Assembly: GCF_008711155.1 (NCBI RefSeq) | Contig: NZ_VUYQ01000012.1 | Location: 1-62,110 of the forward strand | Reading direction: 5' to 3' | Source of the DNA: Dechloromonas sp. CZR5 | Lineage (GTDB): Bacteria; Pseudomonadota; Gammaproteobacteria; Burkholderiales; Rhodocyclaceae | DNA: 62,110 nt | Program-made: the position numbers and the translations under genes | Shown: positions 25,851 to 34,001 of the stretch, piece by piece | How positions within the stretch are numbered: position 1 is the first letter of the stretch | Layout of the letters: the number at the start of each line of letters is the position of its first letter | The notes under the pieces: generated by a model | Databases searched by the model: none | What the model was told of the DNA's origin: nothing | What the model saw: the letters and a program-made list of their open reading frames with translations, nothing else

Positions 25851-26426
25851 ATGAATACCTCAACTGTTCAAGCCATCGGTCCCCTGTACCACGGCACCCG
25901 CAAAGCAGCAGCCCGCACCATCCTGCGCGATGGCTTCCGGCGTTCCCGTTCACGCAGCTACACCGGCACCGGCATCTGCCTTAGCGAGTCGCTCACCGTC
26001 GCCTACGAGTACGGCATGTACGAGACGGGCGGTTGTGTGCTGGAGGCATGGCTTTCGCCGGCTACCCATTGGACGGATCGCGTCGATGGACGCTGCACGC
26101 AGGGTAATGCCTGGGATGCGTATTTTGTGTCCTCCGGTATGGATGCGGTGCGCAGCTTCAGCGGCAACGTCTGGGTGGTATGGAGACCAAACGCACTGGT
26201 ATCAGTGCGCCGCCTCAGCCACCGGGAAGCCATCAGGAGCCTGTGCGCCGAGTTCGATGCGGATGGGCCAGACTGTGGCTACAACGGCGTCGTCTCAGAC
26301 TACGCGAGCATCTGGTGGAAGCAGGATGCCTCTGACCCGAACCTGACCCGTTTTCCCGATCACCATCGGCGGTTGATCGAGCGCTTGAAGCGTTTCATTG
26401 GCCGCTCCCATTCAATGGAGGTCTGA
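25851..26426 (+). CDS. ADP-ribosyltransferase-like (ART-fold) protein
   Basis: The product is 191 residues from ATG 25851. The opening PLYHGTRKAAARTILRDGFRR, followed by SYTGTGICLSESLTVAYEYG, is the typical start of small ART/PARP-fold proteins: a conserved His in YHGT, a loop, then a small-G-G region and a Y in an aliphatic strand. The third catalytic position cannot be assigned with certainty. There is no signal peptide. The gene ends one base before the start of the next small gene and lies just ahead of the PRTRC operon, and the small gene after it has its own ribosome-binding site. Other ART proteins of this size modify proteins, tRNA or DNA; the substrate here is unknown. Confidence 0.6.
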   Translation: MNTSTVQAIGPLYHGTRKAAARTILRDGFRRSRSRSYTGTGICLSESLTVAYEYGMYETGGCVLEAWLSPATHWTDRVDGRCTQGNAWDAYFVSSGMDAVRSFSGNVWVVWRPNALVSVRRLSHREAIRSLCAEFDADGPDCGYNGVVSDYASIWWKQDASDPNLTRFPDHHRRLIERLKRFIGRSHSMEV

Positions 26427-26427
26427 C

Positions 26428-26667
26428 ATGCCTATGGAGCAACAACTACTCGACCGGATCACGCTTGAAGATCGCAAAGCGTTGTTGGAAGTTTGCGGTC
26501 TGCTTTCGAAAGTGGAGCAGGCATGGCATCGGATCGATAGCGGCAAGCGATGCGAACTCAATGCCATGCACCATGAGGAAAGTTCACTGGCGTACTGCCT
26601 GCGTTGGGGCATGCAGGCTGTGGATGAGTTGATCGAACTGACCCAGGGAGTGGGCAAGCCAATATAA
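26428..26667 (+). CDS. Small helical protein ahead of PRTRC ParB
   Basis: The product is 79 residues from ATG 26428, with ATGGAGG seven bases upstream and only one base after the ART-like stop. It is helical (LEDRKALLEVCGLLSKVEQAWHRI, then MQAVDELIELTQ) with no recognised family. Tight spacing to the ART-like gene suggests co-transcription; an antidote or regulator of that protein is conceivable but not supported by sequence similarity. Confidence 0.5.
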   Translation: MPMEQQLLDRITLEDRKALLEVCGLLSKVEQAWHRIDSGKRCELNAMHHEESSLAYCLRWGMQAVDELIELTQGVGKPI

Positions 26668-26776
26668 ATTTGATGCTGGGCCTGAGAGCGAAGCGATGGA
26701 AGACGCGCCCCGGGGCTGCCCTTGCTGGCCGAGTATCCCGCGAGAACATGAAGGTATCCCACAGCAGGAGACCTTC

Positions 26777-28543
26777 ATGGAAGCCCCGTCCAATCTGGAA
26801 CCCCTCGCCAACCCAACCTTACCCCTGCACCGTATCGTACAAGGCAAGAACCCCCGTGAATACTTCGATCCGGTCGAGATGGCCGACCTTGAGGCCGGCC
26901 TGCGCGCCGCCGGTCGTGTTGTCCAGCCCATCATCGTCCGCTCCATTCCCGGCTCGGAAGTCTACGAGATCGTCGCCGGCGAGCGGCGCTGGCGGGCGGC
27001 GAAGAACGTCTTCGGCGACGGCTACGACATGCCGGTGGTGATCGAGGCCTTGAGCGACGAGGAAGCGGAAGCCATTGCCGTCATCGAGAATCACCATCGC
27101 GCCCCCATGTCACATGCCGAGGAAGCGCAGGCCGCCAAGCGCCAGCTAATGCGGAACAAGGGGGATAAGGAAGAGGCGGCAGCAAGCCTCGGTTGGAAGC
27201 CAGAACTGCTCGAACGCCGGCTGGCGCTCCTGACCTGCACGCCCACCGTGCTGTCCGCGCTGACGCACCGCCAGATTCAACTCGGCCACGCCGAATTGCT
27301 GGCCGGCGTACCCCCCGACAAGCAAGACAACGTGCTGACTGGCGTGCTCGCGCACAGGGTGCCGGTGGGCGTACTGAAAGAGCAGTTGGGCCGCTTCGCC
27401 CGCCAGTTGGCCGCTGCCATTTTCGACACCGCCCAATGTTCGACCTGTCCGCATAATTCCGCCCGGCAGGCGGGCCTCTTCGACGAATCCCTCGGCGAAG
27501 GTTACTGCCAGCATCCCTCCCACTACGACGAACTGACCATACAAAGCATCGAGGCCAAGGCTCAAGTCCTGCGCGACCAATATCCGCTGGTGCAGATCGT
27601 CAAAGTGAGCGATGGCAGTCCCTGTCTGCCGGTCTCGGCAGATGGCGAGTTCGGCGTCGGAGCCGCCCAGTATGCCGCTTGCCAAGGTTGCGCATCGTTC
27701 GGTTGCGCGGTGTCGGGACTGCCCGGTAGCTACGGCGATGTGACGCACTCTCAGTGTTTCGATGCCTCCTGCAATGTCCAGAAGGTCGCCGCCTGGCGCA
27801 AGGCACAACGCGAAGCAGAGCCGCCAGCATTGACGAAGGTGACAGCCAAGCGCGATACCTCCGGTACAGCCAAGCCCAACGCGACGCTATCGAACCAGAC
27901 CCCACAGCGGGTGAAGGACTATCGCATTGCGCAGTGGCGCAAATGGGCAGCCAAGGAACTGATGGCGCAGCCCGAGCGCAACCGGCGCGTGATGATCGCG
28001 CTGGCCCGCTCCGGCCATACCGGCGATGTAAAAACCATCGAGTTCGGGGCAGCGGCTAAACGGATCGCCGGGCCGTGGGTGGTCGAGCGTCTTGATTTCG
28101 CCGGCATCCTGCCCGAGGCCGATGCCATCGATGCGCGGCATCTGGAGCCGTTGATGCTGGCGGTCACCGCTTCGGCAGCATTTGGCGTCGGTTTGCGCGA
28201 CCTGGAATCCTTGCTCAACTATCTTGAGGTCGACGAGGGCCACCACTTCAAATGGAACACCGAGTTCCTCGAACTGTTCACCATGAGCGAGTTGGAATCC
28301 CTGGCGGAAGAGAGTGGCTTGAAAGCGAAGATGGGAATGGCTTTCAAGTTGGCACGGGCGAAGAAGAAGGGCGACTTCATCAAATCGCTACTTGCGGCAC
28401 CGGGTTTTGTCTACGAGGGCACCGTACCCGCCGTCATGCAATACCCGCGCAGCGTCGTTTCCGCAGCATCCAGCGGGCGGACAGACGAGGAATTTCCTGG
28501 CGCTTTGCTCGAAGTCGCCGAGGAAGAGGCTCTCGCCGAGTGA
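26777..28543 (+). CDS. PRTRC system ParB-family protein
   Basis: The product is 588 residues from ATG 26777 (ribosome-binding site CAGGAG). The ParB/Srx-like domain is N-terminal: LHRIVQGKNPREYFD, GLRAAGRVVQPIIVR and YEIVAGERRWRAAK, then the partner-like helix ALSDEEAEAIAVIENHHRAPMSHAEEA. A helix-turn-helix region follows (EEAAASLGWKPELLERRLALL). The C-terminal half has Cys clusters unlike chromosomal ParB: CSTCPHNS...CQHPSHY and CQGCASFGC...CFDASC. Family knowledge: PRTRC is a cassette of ParB- and ThiF-related proteins found mainly in beta-proteobacterial mobile elements. Here it heads the set. A terminator-like hairpin separates it from gene E. Confidence 0.92.
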   Translation: MEAPSNLEPLANPTLPLHRIVQGKNPREYFDPVEMADLEAGLRAAGRVVQPIIVRSIPGSEVYEIVAGERRWRAAKNVFGDGYDMPVVIEALSDEEAEAIAVIENHHRAPMSHAEEAQAAKRQLMRNKGDKEEAAASLGWKPELLERRLALLTCTPTVLSALTHRQIQLGHAELLAGVPPDKQDNVLTGVLAHRVPVGVLKEQLGRFARQLAAAIFDTAQCSTCPHNSARQAGLFDESLGEGYCQHPSHYDELTIQSIEAKAQVLRDQYPLVQIVKVSDGSPCLPVSADGEFGVGAAQYAACQGCASFGCAVSGLPGSYGDVTHSQCFDASCNVQKVAAWRKAQREAEPPALTKVTAKRDTSGTAKPNATLSNQTPQRVKDYRIAQWRKWAAKELMAQPERNRRVMIALARSGHTGDVKTIEFGAAAKRIAGPWVVERLDFAGILPEADAIDARHLEPLMLAVTASAAFGVGLRDLESLLNYLEVDEGHHFKWNTEFLELFTMSELESLAEESGLKAKMGMAFKLARAKKKGDFIKSLLAAPGFVYEGTVPAVMQYPRSVVSAASSGRTDEEFPGALLEVAEEEALAE

Positions 28544-28567
28544 TCGGCAACCCACTGGAAAACCCCC

Positions 28568-28606
28568 AATGCCTTCGTAGCATGGTCTCGAAGGCATTCC
28601 TTTTTT
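28568..28606 (+). terminator. Terminator or attenuator between PRTRC ParB and E
   Basis: AATGCCTTCG (28568-28577) pairs perfectly with CGAAGGCATT (28589-28598) around an 11-base loop, followed by CC and six T. The T-run runs straight into GGAGGAG, the ribosome-binding site for gene E at 28620. It lies inside an operon, so it may attenuate E and downstream genes relative to ParB. Confidence 0.7.
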
Positions 28607-28619
28607 GGAGGAGCATGAC

Positions 28620-29045
28620 ATGACGATGTTCGAAGAAATGTTTGTTTTGGCAACCAACGCCACCCTGACGATGGTGCTCAGTGCTGACGAGAAGACCGGG
28701 CGGATGACGATCAATGTGATTCCCAAGCCAAAGAAGGACGTGAACGAGCCGGCGCTGACCAAGGCGTTGAGCCTGACTGCAACGCCCGCCGAGTTCGATG
28801 CCGGTTTCGTAGATGCGCTGAAGGGCTACCGGGAGGTTCGCCAGAGCCTCGCCGAGCAGGCCGAAGCCACGCAGGAAGTGCTGCAAGCGGCCAAGTCAGC
28901 GTCGGCCAAGAAGGCTGGCGAGGCAATGAGCAAGGCAGTCACAGTCGGTGACTTGGGCGATGGCGATGCCGAAGAGGGGGGCAACGTGCCGCAACAAGCT
29001 GCCGCGACCGCTGCCAGCGGCGCCCCCTACGATCTGTTCGGTTGA
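28620..29045 (+). CDS. PRTRC system protein E
   Basis: The product is 141 residues from ATG 28620, behind GGAGGAGC. It opens with MFEEMFVLATNATLTMVLSADEKTGRMTINVIPK, a beta-hairpin-rich start, then KALSLTATPAEFDAGFVDALKGYRE and a long Ala/Glu-rich helix. The order ParB-E-C-F-B-A-ThiF, the length and this start match the PRTRC E family. It has no catalytic motif. Its job in the cassette is not known; it may be a single-stranded-DNA-like or scaffold protein, which is inference. Confidence 0.8.
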   Translation: MTMFEEMFVLATNATLTMVLSADEKTGRMTINVIPKPKKDVNEPALTKALSLTATPAEFDAGFVDALKGYREVRQSLAEQAEATQEVLQAAKSASAKKAGEAMSKAVTVGDLGDGDAEEGGNVPQQAAATAASGAPYDLFG

Positions 29046-29134
29046 GTCCCGGCCTTGAAAACGGGCAGGGCGGCGAGAGACTGATCGCAAGGGCCTCCTC
29101 CTCGGGAGGCCATCCAGACGACAGGAGTCCAACG

Positions 29135-29569
29135 ATGAGCATTGCCATCAACGAAATCCGGCGGGTCTTCCGCTACAACGGTGTGCAGTTGCCCGACGTG
29201 CCGGGCATGGAACCGCGTGAGGTCCGCGACCTTTACAGCGCCCAATATCCCGAGCTCATTAGCGCCGAGGTCGAGGCGGGGGAGATCGTGAATGGCGTGC
29301 AGGAATACACCTTCCGCAAAGCCGTGGGCACGAAGGGCCAGACCGGTGGCGCAGGCGAGCGGCTCGCCGCACTCAAGGCTGCTGTGGCAGTGGAATCGGA
29401 GGGGCGGACGGACAGCACTGGCAAGCTCGTCAGGGCACTGACCCGGCGCGGTACGCAGGAGCGCGGTAGCGCTTGGGGGGCCTTCGTGTTGCGCACCCGG
29501 CGCGATGCGAACGAACGCCAGACGGCCCGCATTCTGCCGCCCAGCGACATGCTGGCACCGCTGCCATGA
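29135..29569 (+). CDS. PRTRC system protein C with C-terminal extension
   Basis: The product is 144 residues from ATG 29135 (ribosome-binding site CAGGAG). Residues 7-69 are the C family itself: RRVFRYNGVQLPDVPGMEPREVRDLYSAQYPEL, then VQEYTFRKAVGTKG, a short beta-grasp-sized domain ending in a Gly. As I recall, family members are usually about 65-75 residues and stop at this GTKG. Here about 75 more residues follow, basic and partly repetitive (GERLAALKAA, TRRGTQERGSAWGAF). Overlap with the F gene (ATGA) makes the frame secure. If C is a ubiquitin-like protein, the extension would have to be processed. Confidence 0.8.
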   Translation: MSIAINEIRRVFRYNGVQLPDVPGMEPREVRDLYSAQYPELISAEVEAGEIVNGVQEYTFRKAVGTKGQTGGAGERLAALKAAVAVESEGRTDSTGKLVRALTRRGTQERGSAWGAFVLRTRRDANERQTARILPPSDMLAPLP

Positions 29570-30585
29570 TGGCCCTGGCGCTGCCCCGCATCGGCCAGCA
29601 GGTGCCGCGCAGCATCGCACCGGGGCCGCTGCTGGCGGCCAATGCCACGGTGTCGCGCTTCCTGATCGAGGCCGAGGCCTTCGACGAGGATGACATCCCG
29701 GTGACTTGGAGCGACTCTCTCGATGCGTGTCGGCAGGCGCTCGATGGCTGGCTCAAACGCCAGATCGGCGCACTGCATTGCCTCACGCCGCGCTTTGCAC
29801 TGCATATGGTGTCTCGCGATGGCGACTACTACCGCTACTACGGCAGCCAGCCGCCCAAGGACTTCGATTTCGGTGCAGTGGAGGCATCGTGGTGCGAATA
29901 CCACGAGCAGGAATGGCCTGTGGGGCCTGGGCTGGAGGCTTTGAGCGCCCGCCTACCCGGCTTGGGGGGCGTCATCCTGCATGTGTTGTGCCGCCAGAGC
30001 GCCTTCGTCTATCCGCTGTTCACACCCGACATCGCCTGTGACGTAACGACCTATCTCTACTGGTGTGGAGAGGATGACGAGGAAACCGCACTCGACATGA
30101 ACTGTGGCGAGGACGAGGAAGAACGCGAGGCGATGCGGGCTGAAATGGTCAGCAAGGCGACCTTGGAAGCGTCTTTCCCGGCTTGGGCGCGGCGCTGGCC
30201 CCGAGGGCTGGAACTGACGCAGTGCGCCCGCTTTCTGCGCCGGGCGATCAAGCGGCTGTCCGATCCGAGTGCCAAGGCGATGGCCGAGGATGCACTGGCG
30301 CTGACCCGCCTGGAGGTCGACGACAGTTTTCGTCCTGACATCGATGGCGAGTTCGTCGGCTTTGGTGCCGTGCTGTCGTGGAGAGAAGGGGACGTGACCA
30401 CCCGCATCTACGACGACCTGCTCAACCTCGCCCATCAAGGCGAATACTGTGAGCACATGGGCGAGATTCGGGTGCCGCTCGACGATCCCGGTGCCTTTGC
30501 CGCGTGGCAGCGGGCAATGGCTAGCCGTTTCGAGGCCATCCGGCTGATCGACCGCTTGATTCACCACCTCTCGGCAGGAAACTGA
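29566..30585 (+). CDS. PRTRC system protein F
   Basis: The product is 339 residues from ATG 29566, overlapping the C stop by four bases. It has a mixed fold with notable acidic runs (WCGEDDEETALDMNCGEDEEEREAMRAEM, about residues 165-195). The C-terminal third is rich in charged helix (FLRRAIKRLSDPSAKAMAEDAL). There is no known catalytic signature. Position between C and B and length match PRTRC F. Role unknown. Confidence 0.75.
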   Translation: MMALALPRIGQQVPRSIAPGPLLAANATVSRFLIEAEAFDEDDIPVTWSDSLDACRQALDGWLKRQIGALHCLTPRFALHMVSRDGDYYRYYGSQPPKDFDFGAVEASWCEYHEQEWPVGPGLEALSARLPGLGGVILHVLCRQSAFVYPLFTPDIACDVTTYLYWCGEDDEETALDMNCGEDEEEREAMRAEMVSKATLEASFPAWARRWPRGLELTQCARFLRRAIKRLSDPSAKAMAEDALALTRLEVDDSFRPDIDGEFVGFGAVLSWREGDVTTRIYDDLLNLAHQGEYCEHMGEIRVPLDDPGAFAAWQRAMASRFEAIRLIDRLIHHLSAGN

Positions 30586-30602
30586 TCGTGGAGGTAACGA
30601 CC

Positions 30603-31343
30603 ATGAACCAAGCCGAGTTTTTCATACAGGCTCCGAGCACCGGCACCGTGCATCTGCGCCGGGCGGTCCTGATCTACGACGGCCAGCAGGGCAGTGCGCT
30701 GGCGACCGTGCATGACATCGAAGAAGTCGATGGCGAAGCCGTCATCGGCGCTGGGCAGGCGATGACGCCGCGGGCGGCGATGGAGCTTGCCAAGGCGCTG
30801 CTCAAGCGCGCCGCCCACGGCGGTTTTCTGCCGGAGACGGTACTCTACATGGAGGGAGACCTAATCGTCTGGTGGGTACCCCCGGCCCGCCGCCACATCG
30901 CCTTTCGTGTCGACGAGGATCATGTCGAGGCCTTTGGCGGGCGGGAACGCGGTGAGAGCGTACCTCATCCGGGATTGGTCTTTGCGGCATCCGGCCGGGT
31001 CTGGCGGGTATGGGCGGTGAAGGGAGCGGTGCGCCCGACCCCGGCCACTGCCTTGTACCAAGTGCCTTACTTCAACGTCGATGTGCGGGGCAACATTTGC
31101 CAAGGCAACGCACCGGTGCCCGAGGGCACGACGGTCGAGAAGATCGCCGCGTGGAACGATGCCTTTCTGCGCAGCTATTTCACCCACCCGAATGGCCCCG
31201 GCAAGCTGGTGCGTTATCGCGGCGGCGCTTACGCCTTCTGGCGGGACATGCTCGACGGGCGATTCCGGCGCTTTCCCGAGCGGGTGCTGGTCGACGTCAA
31301 GACGACGCTGGGGGAACTCCTGGGGTTGAAGGAGGGCGCATGA
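30603..31343 (+). CDS. PRTRC system protein B, possibly E2-like
   Basis: The product is 246 residues from ATG 30603 behind GTGGAGG. Protein B has the right place and length for the cassette. Near its middle, YFNVDVRGNICQGNAPVPEG places Cys166 in a sequence that resembles the active site of ubiquitin E2 enzymes (an H/Y-x-N-(V/I), a G-x-(V/I)-C pattern). Upstream, the strands ALATVHDIEEVDG and EGDLIVWWVPPARRHIAF fit a beta-sheet core. Aravind-type analyses have proposed E1/E2/JAB modules on mobile elements, so the E2 reading is reasonable, but it rests on this one motif here. Confidence 0.78.
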   Translation: MNQAEFFIQAPSTGTVHLRRAVLIYDGQQGSALATVHDIEEVDGEAVIGAGQAMTPRAAMELAKALLKRAAHGGFLPETVLYMEGDLIVWWVPPARRHIAFRVDEDHVEAFGGRERGESVPHPGLVFAASGRVWRVWAVKGAVRPTPATALYQVPYFNVDVRGNICQGNAPVPEGTTVEKIAAWNDAFLRSYFTHPNGPGKLVRYRGGAYAFWRDMLDGRFRRFPERVLVDVKTTLGELLGLKEGA

Positions 31344-32044
31344 TGGACGTACGCGACCTCGCGTTGCAAACGGCCTGCCCTGTCATCGCCGCCCCGCGCT
31401 TCGGTCAATTGCCCGACATGGCGAACGGACAGCGCATTATCCTCGCCGCCAATGGCGTGTTTGTGCAGATCAAGCTCGACTGGCTGGACTGCATCCAGCG
31501 GCTTTCACCCGCGCTGCCGCTCCCGTTGCCCTATGGCGGTATCGAGGAGCGGCTGGCCTTCACCTTCGGTGTGTTGCCCATCCGTTTGATCGAGGCATTC
31601 CTCGAAGCTGGTCGCCGGGGCCTTCCCAACGAAGTGGCGGGGGCGCTGATCTATGCCCGGCGTAGCCGAAGCCTGCGGCTCGCGCTGTGCGAACCGATTG
31701 TCGTGTCGCCCCACCAGATCGACTACCGGCTACCGGCGATGGATGCCGACGAAACGCTGGCCGTGGACCTGCACACCCATGGCTACGGCAGAGCGTTCTG
31801 GTCGGCCAAGGACGACGGCGACGATCAGGGCATCAAGGTGGCCGGCGTGTTCGGCTGCCTGCATCAGACCAAACCACAAGCCCTGTTCCGGCTGGTGGTC
31901 AACGGCAAGTTCCGCCCTTTGCCCCATCCTTGGCAGGACGATACCGACTCAGCGTATGACGCGGTGCCCGACCTTGAGCCCAGCCTGTTGCGCCGGATAC
32001 TGAATTTCTACCAAGGAAGGAGGTTCGGACCGTGGAACACCTGA
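31340..32044 (+). CDS. PRTRC system protein A, JAMM metalloprotease-like
   Basis: The product is 234 residues from ATG 31340 (GGAGGGCGC before it), overlapping B by four bases. It carries a complete JAMM set: Glu98 in NEVAGALIY, His145-x-His147 in VDLHTHGYG, then S155-A-K-D158. This is the zinc site of deubiquitinase-like isopeptidases such as Rpn11, and RadC at 4560 has a related one. The N-terminal 90 residues are a separate domain. Its gene partners the ThiF gene with a 13-base overlap, so protease and E1-like protein are made together. Confidence 0.85.
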   Translation: MMDVRDLALQTACPVIAAPRFGQLPDMANGQRIILAANGVFVQIKLDWLDCIQRLSPALPLPLPYGGIEERLAFTFGVLPIRLIEAFLEAGRRGLPNEVAGALIYARRSRSLRLALCEPIVVSPHQIDYRLPAMDADETLAVDLHTHGYGRAFWSAKDDGDDQGIKVAGVFGCLHQTKPQALFRLVVNGKFRPLPHPWQDDTDSAYDAVPDLEPSLLRRILNFYQGRRFGPWNT

Positions 32045-32820
32045 TCGATCCCGTATTGCTCGACCGTCGCGTCGGCATTCATCTGGTCGGCGTCGGCGGC
32101 AATGGGGCGCAGATGGCGGGCTGCCTTGCGCGGCTCGATATCGCCATGAAGGCGCTCGGCCATCCCCACGGCCTGCACGTCACCGCTTTCGATGCCGACC
32201 GGGTGAGCGAAGCCAATGTGGGCCGACAACTCTACAGCCCTGCCGACATCGGTAGACACAAGGCCATCGTGACGATTCACCGCCTCAACCAGTTCTACGG
32301 ACTGGACTGGATCGCGCATCCGGTGCGCTACGAGGCCTTCGAGACCAACCGCTACTCACCGCCGAACACCGACATTCTGATCAGTTGCGTGGATAGCCGG
32401 GCGGCTCGGCGGACTCTGCATGAAGCTGTGTTCGATGGGGGCGGGCGCTATCAGTATTGGCTGGATCTCGGCAACACCGAGGCGAGTGCCCAAGTAGTGC
32501 TTGGGCAGGGGGTGGGCAAGGCGAAGGGGGAGGGAAGCCTGCGCCTGCCCTGTGTCACCGAATTGTTTCCCGAACTGTTGGACGCCAACGTCCCGGATGA
32601 TAACCGGCCATCGTGCTCGGTCCGGGTGTCGCTCGCTTCCCAGGGGCTTTTCATCAACGACGTGGCCGTGCGCTTTGCGGCGCAGTTGCTGTATGAGCTC
32701 TTTTCAAAGGGGCGGCTCGGCCAGCACGGCGTCGTCGTCAATCTGGAGTCGAAACGGGCCGGCCCCATCGACGTCGATCCGCAAACCTGGGAGCGTTTTG
32801 GCTGCAGAAGCGTGGCCTGA
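32032..32820 (+). CDS. PRTRC system ThiF-family (E1-like) protein
   Basis: The product is 262 residues from GTG 32032, with AAGGAAGGAGG eight bases upstream. The E1 fold is clear: VGIHLVGVGGNGAQ nucleotide loop near residue 12, then TAFDADRVSEANVGRQLY with the D-x-D-x-V-x(3)-N-x(2)-R-Q pattern, and DILISCVDSRAARRTLH. The C-terminal part (LRLPCVTELFPE, RPSCSVRVSLASQG) holds cysteines that could take a thioester or bind zinc. ThiF/E1 enzymes adenylate the C-terminal Gly of a ubiquitin-like protein; protein C is the natural candidate. Confidence 0.9.
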   Translation: MEHLIDPVLLDRRVGIHLVGVGGNGAQMAGCLARLDIAMKALGHPHGLHVTAFDADRVSEANVGRQLYSPADIGRHKAIVTIHRLNQFYGLDWIAHPVRYEAFETNRYSPPNTDILISCVDSRAARRTLHEAVFDGGGRYQYWLDLGNTEASAQVVLGQGVGKAKGEGSLRLPCVTELFPELLDANVPDDNRPSCSVRVSLASQGLFINDVAVRFAAQLLYELFSKGRLGQHGVVVNLESKRAGPIDVDPQTWERFGCRSVA

Positions 32821-32838
32821 ACTTGTTCCCCGAGAACT

Positions 32839-33135
32839 TTAAGGGGTAGGGGTTACCGCAACGTTTACGCGTTCCCGTAGTTCCTTGCCGGCCTTGAATG
32901 CGGGAACCCATTTTCCCTGGACCGCTACTGCCGCGCCGGTTTTTGGATTGCGAGCCTGACGGGGCGGCCGGTAGTTCAGGCCGAAGGTGCCGAATCCGCG
33001 AATTTCCACGCGATTTCCGTCTGCCAGTGCAGCATGGATCGCCTTGAGAATTTCCGCGACTGCTATCTCAGCATCCTTTTGAACGAGTTTCGGAAAACGT
33101 TCGGCAAGCAGGATGATGAGTTCGGAGCGGGTCAT
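32839..33135 (-). CDS. IHF/HU-family DNA-bending protein
   Basis: The product is 98 residues from ATG 33135. [50 protein letters not shown] and [15 protein letters not shown] are the HU/IHF fold, with the conserved RNPKTG minor-groove arm at about 61-66. The start RSEL...FP resembles IHF-beta more than HU. There is no good ribosome-binding site. It lies convergent to the PRTRC operon, 18 bases past the ThiF stop. An island-borne copy may help the integrases or partitioning complex; that is inferred. Confidence 0.88.
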   Translation of the reverse strand: MTRSELIILLAERFPKLVQKDAEIAVAEILKAIHAALADGNRVEIRGFGTFGLNYRPPRQARNPKTGAAVAVQGKWVPAFKAGKELRERVNVAVTPTP

Positions 33136-33336
33136 GTCGATATTTTAATGTGGGGACTGTGTTGGGCAAAGCGGCGAACCTTGCCCGAGGCCGTACCGGT
33201 TCAGAACGGTGCAGCCGTTTACGCTCTTTGGCGGCAGGGAAAAGAGGGTAAGCACAATGACGAATCGGATTATCGCTTTCAGTGGCTTCGTACTACCATG
33301 ATTTCCATCGCATTTTCCGAGAGCGGCAGGTGCCCC

Positions 33337-33549
33337 ATGATCGACCACCCCATCATCAAGCAGTTCGAAGTACATGCCGAATTGCTGGACATCAGCGGTA
33401 GTGTCGAAGCTATTGACGATGCCATCGTTCAGTTGGCGGCCTGGATGGATGGTCTCGATCTTTCCGAGGATGATGAAGCACTACTCTGCCACATCGGGGC
33501 GGTGCTCTATCGCGAAGGACTGCGGCGCCGCATGGGAATGAAACCGTGA
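33337..33549 (+). CDS. Small hypothetical island protein
   Basis: The product is 70 residues from ATG 33337; ATG 33298 in the same frame is an alternative. It is acidic and helical: IIKQFEVHAELLDISGSVEAIDDAIVQLAAWMDGL, SEDDEALLCHIGAVLYREGL. A longer frame reaching back to 33034 is antisense shadow of the IHF-like gene. No motif is recognised. It is followed 39 bases later by another short basic gene. Confidence 0.45.
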   Translation: MIDHPIIKQFEVHAELLDISGSVEAIDDAIVQLAAWMDGLDLSEDDEALLCHIGAVLYREGLRRRMGMKP

Positions 33550-33588
33550 TCTTTTGATACTGCGTTACAGCGAAAGGATTCATTGACT

Positions 33589-33861
33589 ATGAAAAAGCCA
33601 GTGGTGAAACCACGCCAACGGCCAGTTGCACGGCCGATCATCACCATTAGCGGTGAACAACTCGCACTCCTCTTGGAGAACATGCCAGAGCAATACCGCG
33701 GACTAGTCCGCGAAGCTGTGGAGAACAAGACCCCACTCTCTGCGCACACGCTACCAGCCGTTAAGCGTTACTCAGTGCTGCGCGCATTCAAAAAAGCAAG
33801 GGAGGCAATAGCTTTGCCTGAAATCATTTTCCATGATCTGACACGCGCAACCATTGCTTAG
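33589..33861 (+). CDS. Small basic hypothetical protein
   Basis: The product is 90 residues from ATG 33589 with GAAAGGATT before it; a TTG two codons upstream also fits. The N-terminus is basic and Pro-rich (KPVVKPRQRPVARP), the middle helical (SGEQLALLLENMPEQYRGLVREAVEN) and the end KRYSVLRAFKKAREAI. It is likely a DNA-associated island protein. A long perfect palindrome lies 77 bases past its stop. Confidence 0.5.
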   Translation: MKKPVVKPRQRPVARPIITISGEQLALLLENMPEQYRGLVREAVENKTPLSAHTLPAVKRYSVLRAFKKAREAIALPEIIFHDLTRATIA

Positions 33862-33938
33862 AGACCCAGCGCCGTAGCTTTGCCAATGCTGCTACAGATT
33901 GCTCTTCACACGGCAGATTGCAGACCATTTTCTGAATA

Positions 33939-33980
33939 GCCAACAGGAACATGGGCCGCAAAGCCCATGTTCCTGTTGGC
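33939..33980. terminator. Perfect 18-bp palindrome between convergent genes
   Basis: GCCAACAGGAACATGGGC (33939-33956) is exactly complementary to GCCCATGTTCCTGTTGGC (33963-33980) with a 6-base loop. Neither side has a T-run. It lies between the convergent 33861 and 34002 genes, which fits a bidirectional terminator or an RNA-stabilising hairpin. The length and perfection also fit a remnant of an insertion event. Confidence 0.5.
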
Positions 33981-34001
33981 CGCAGGCCGCATACCCCAAG
34001 C

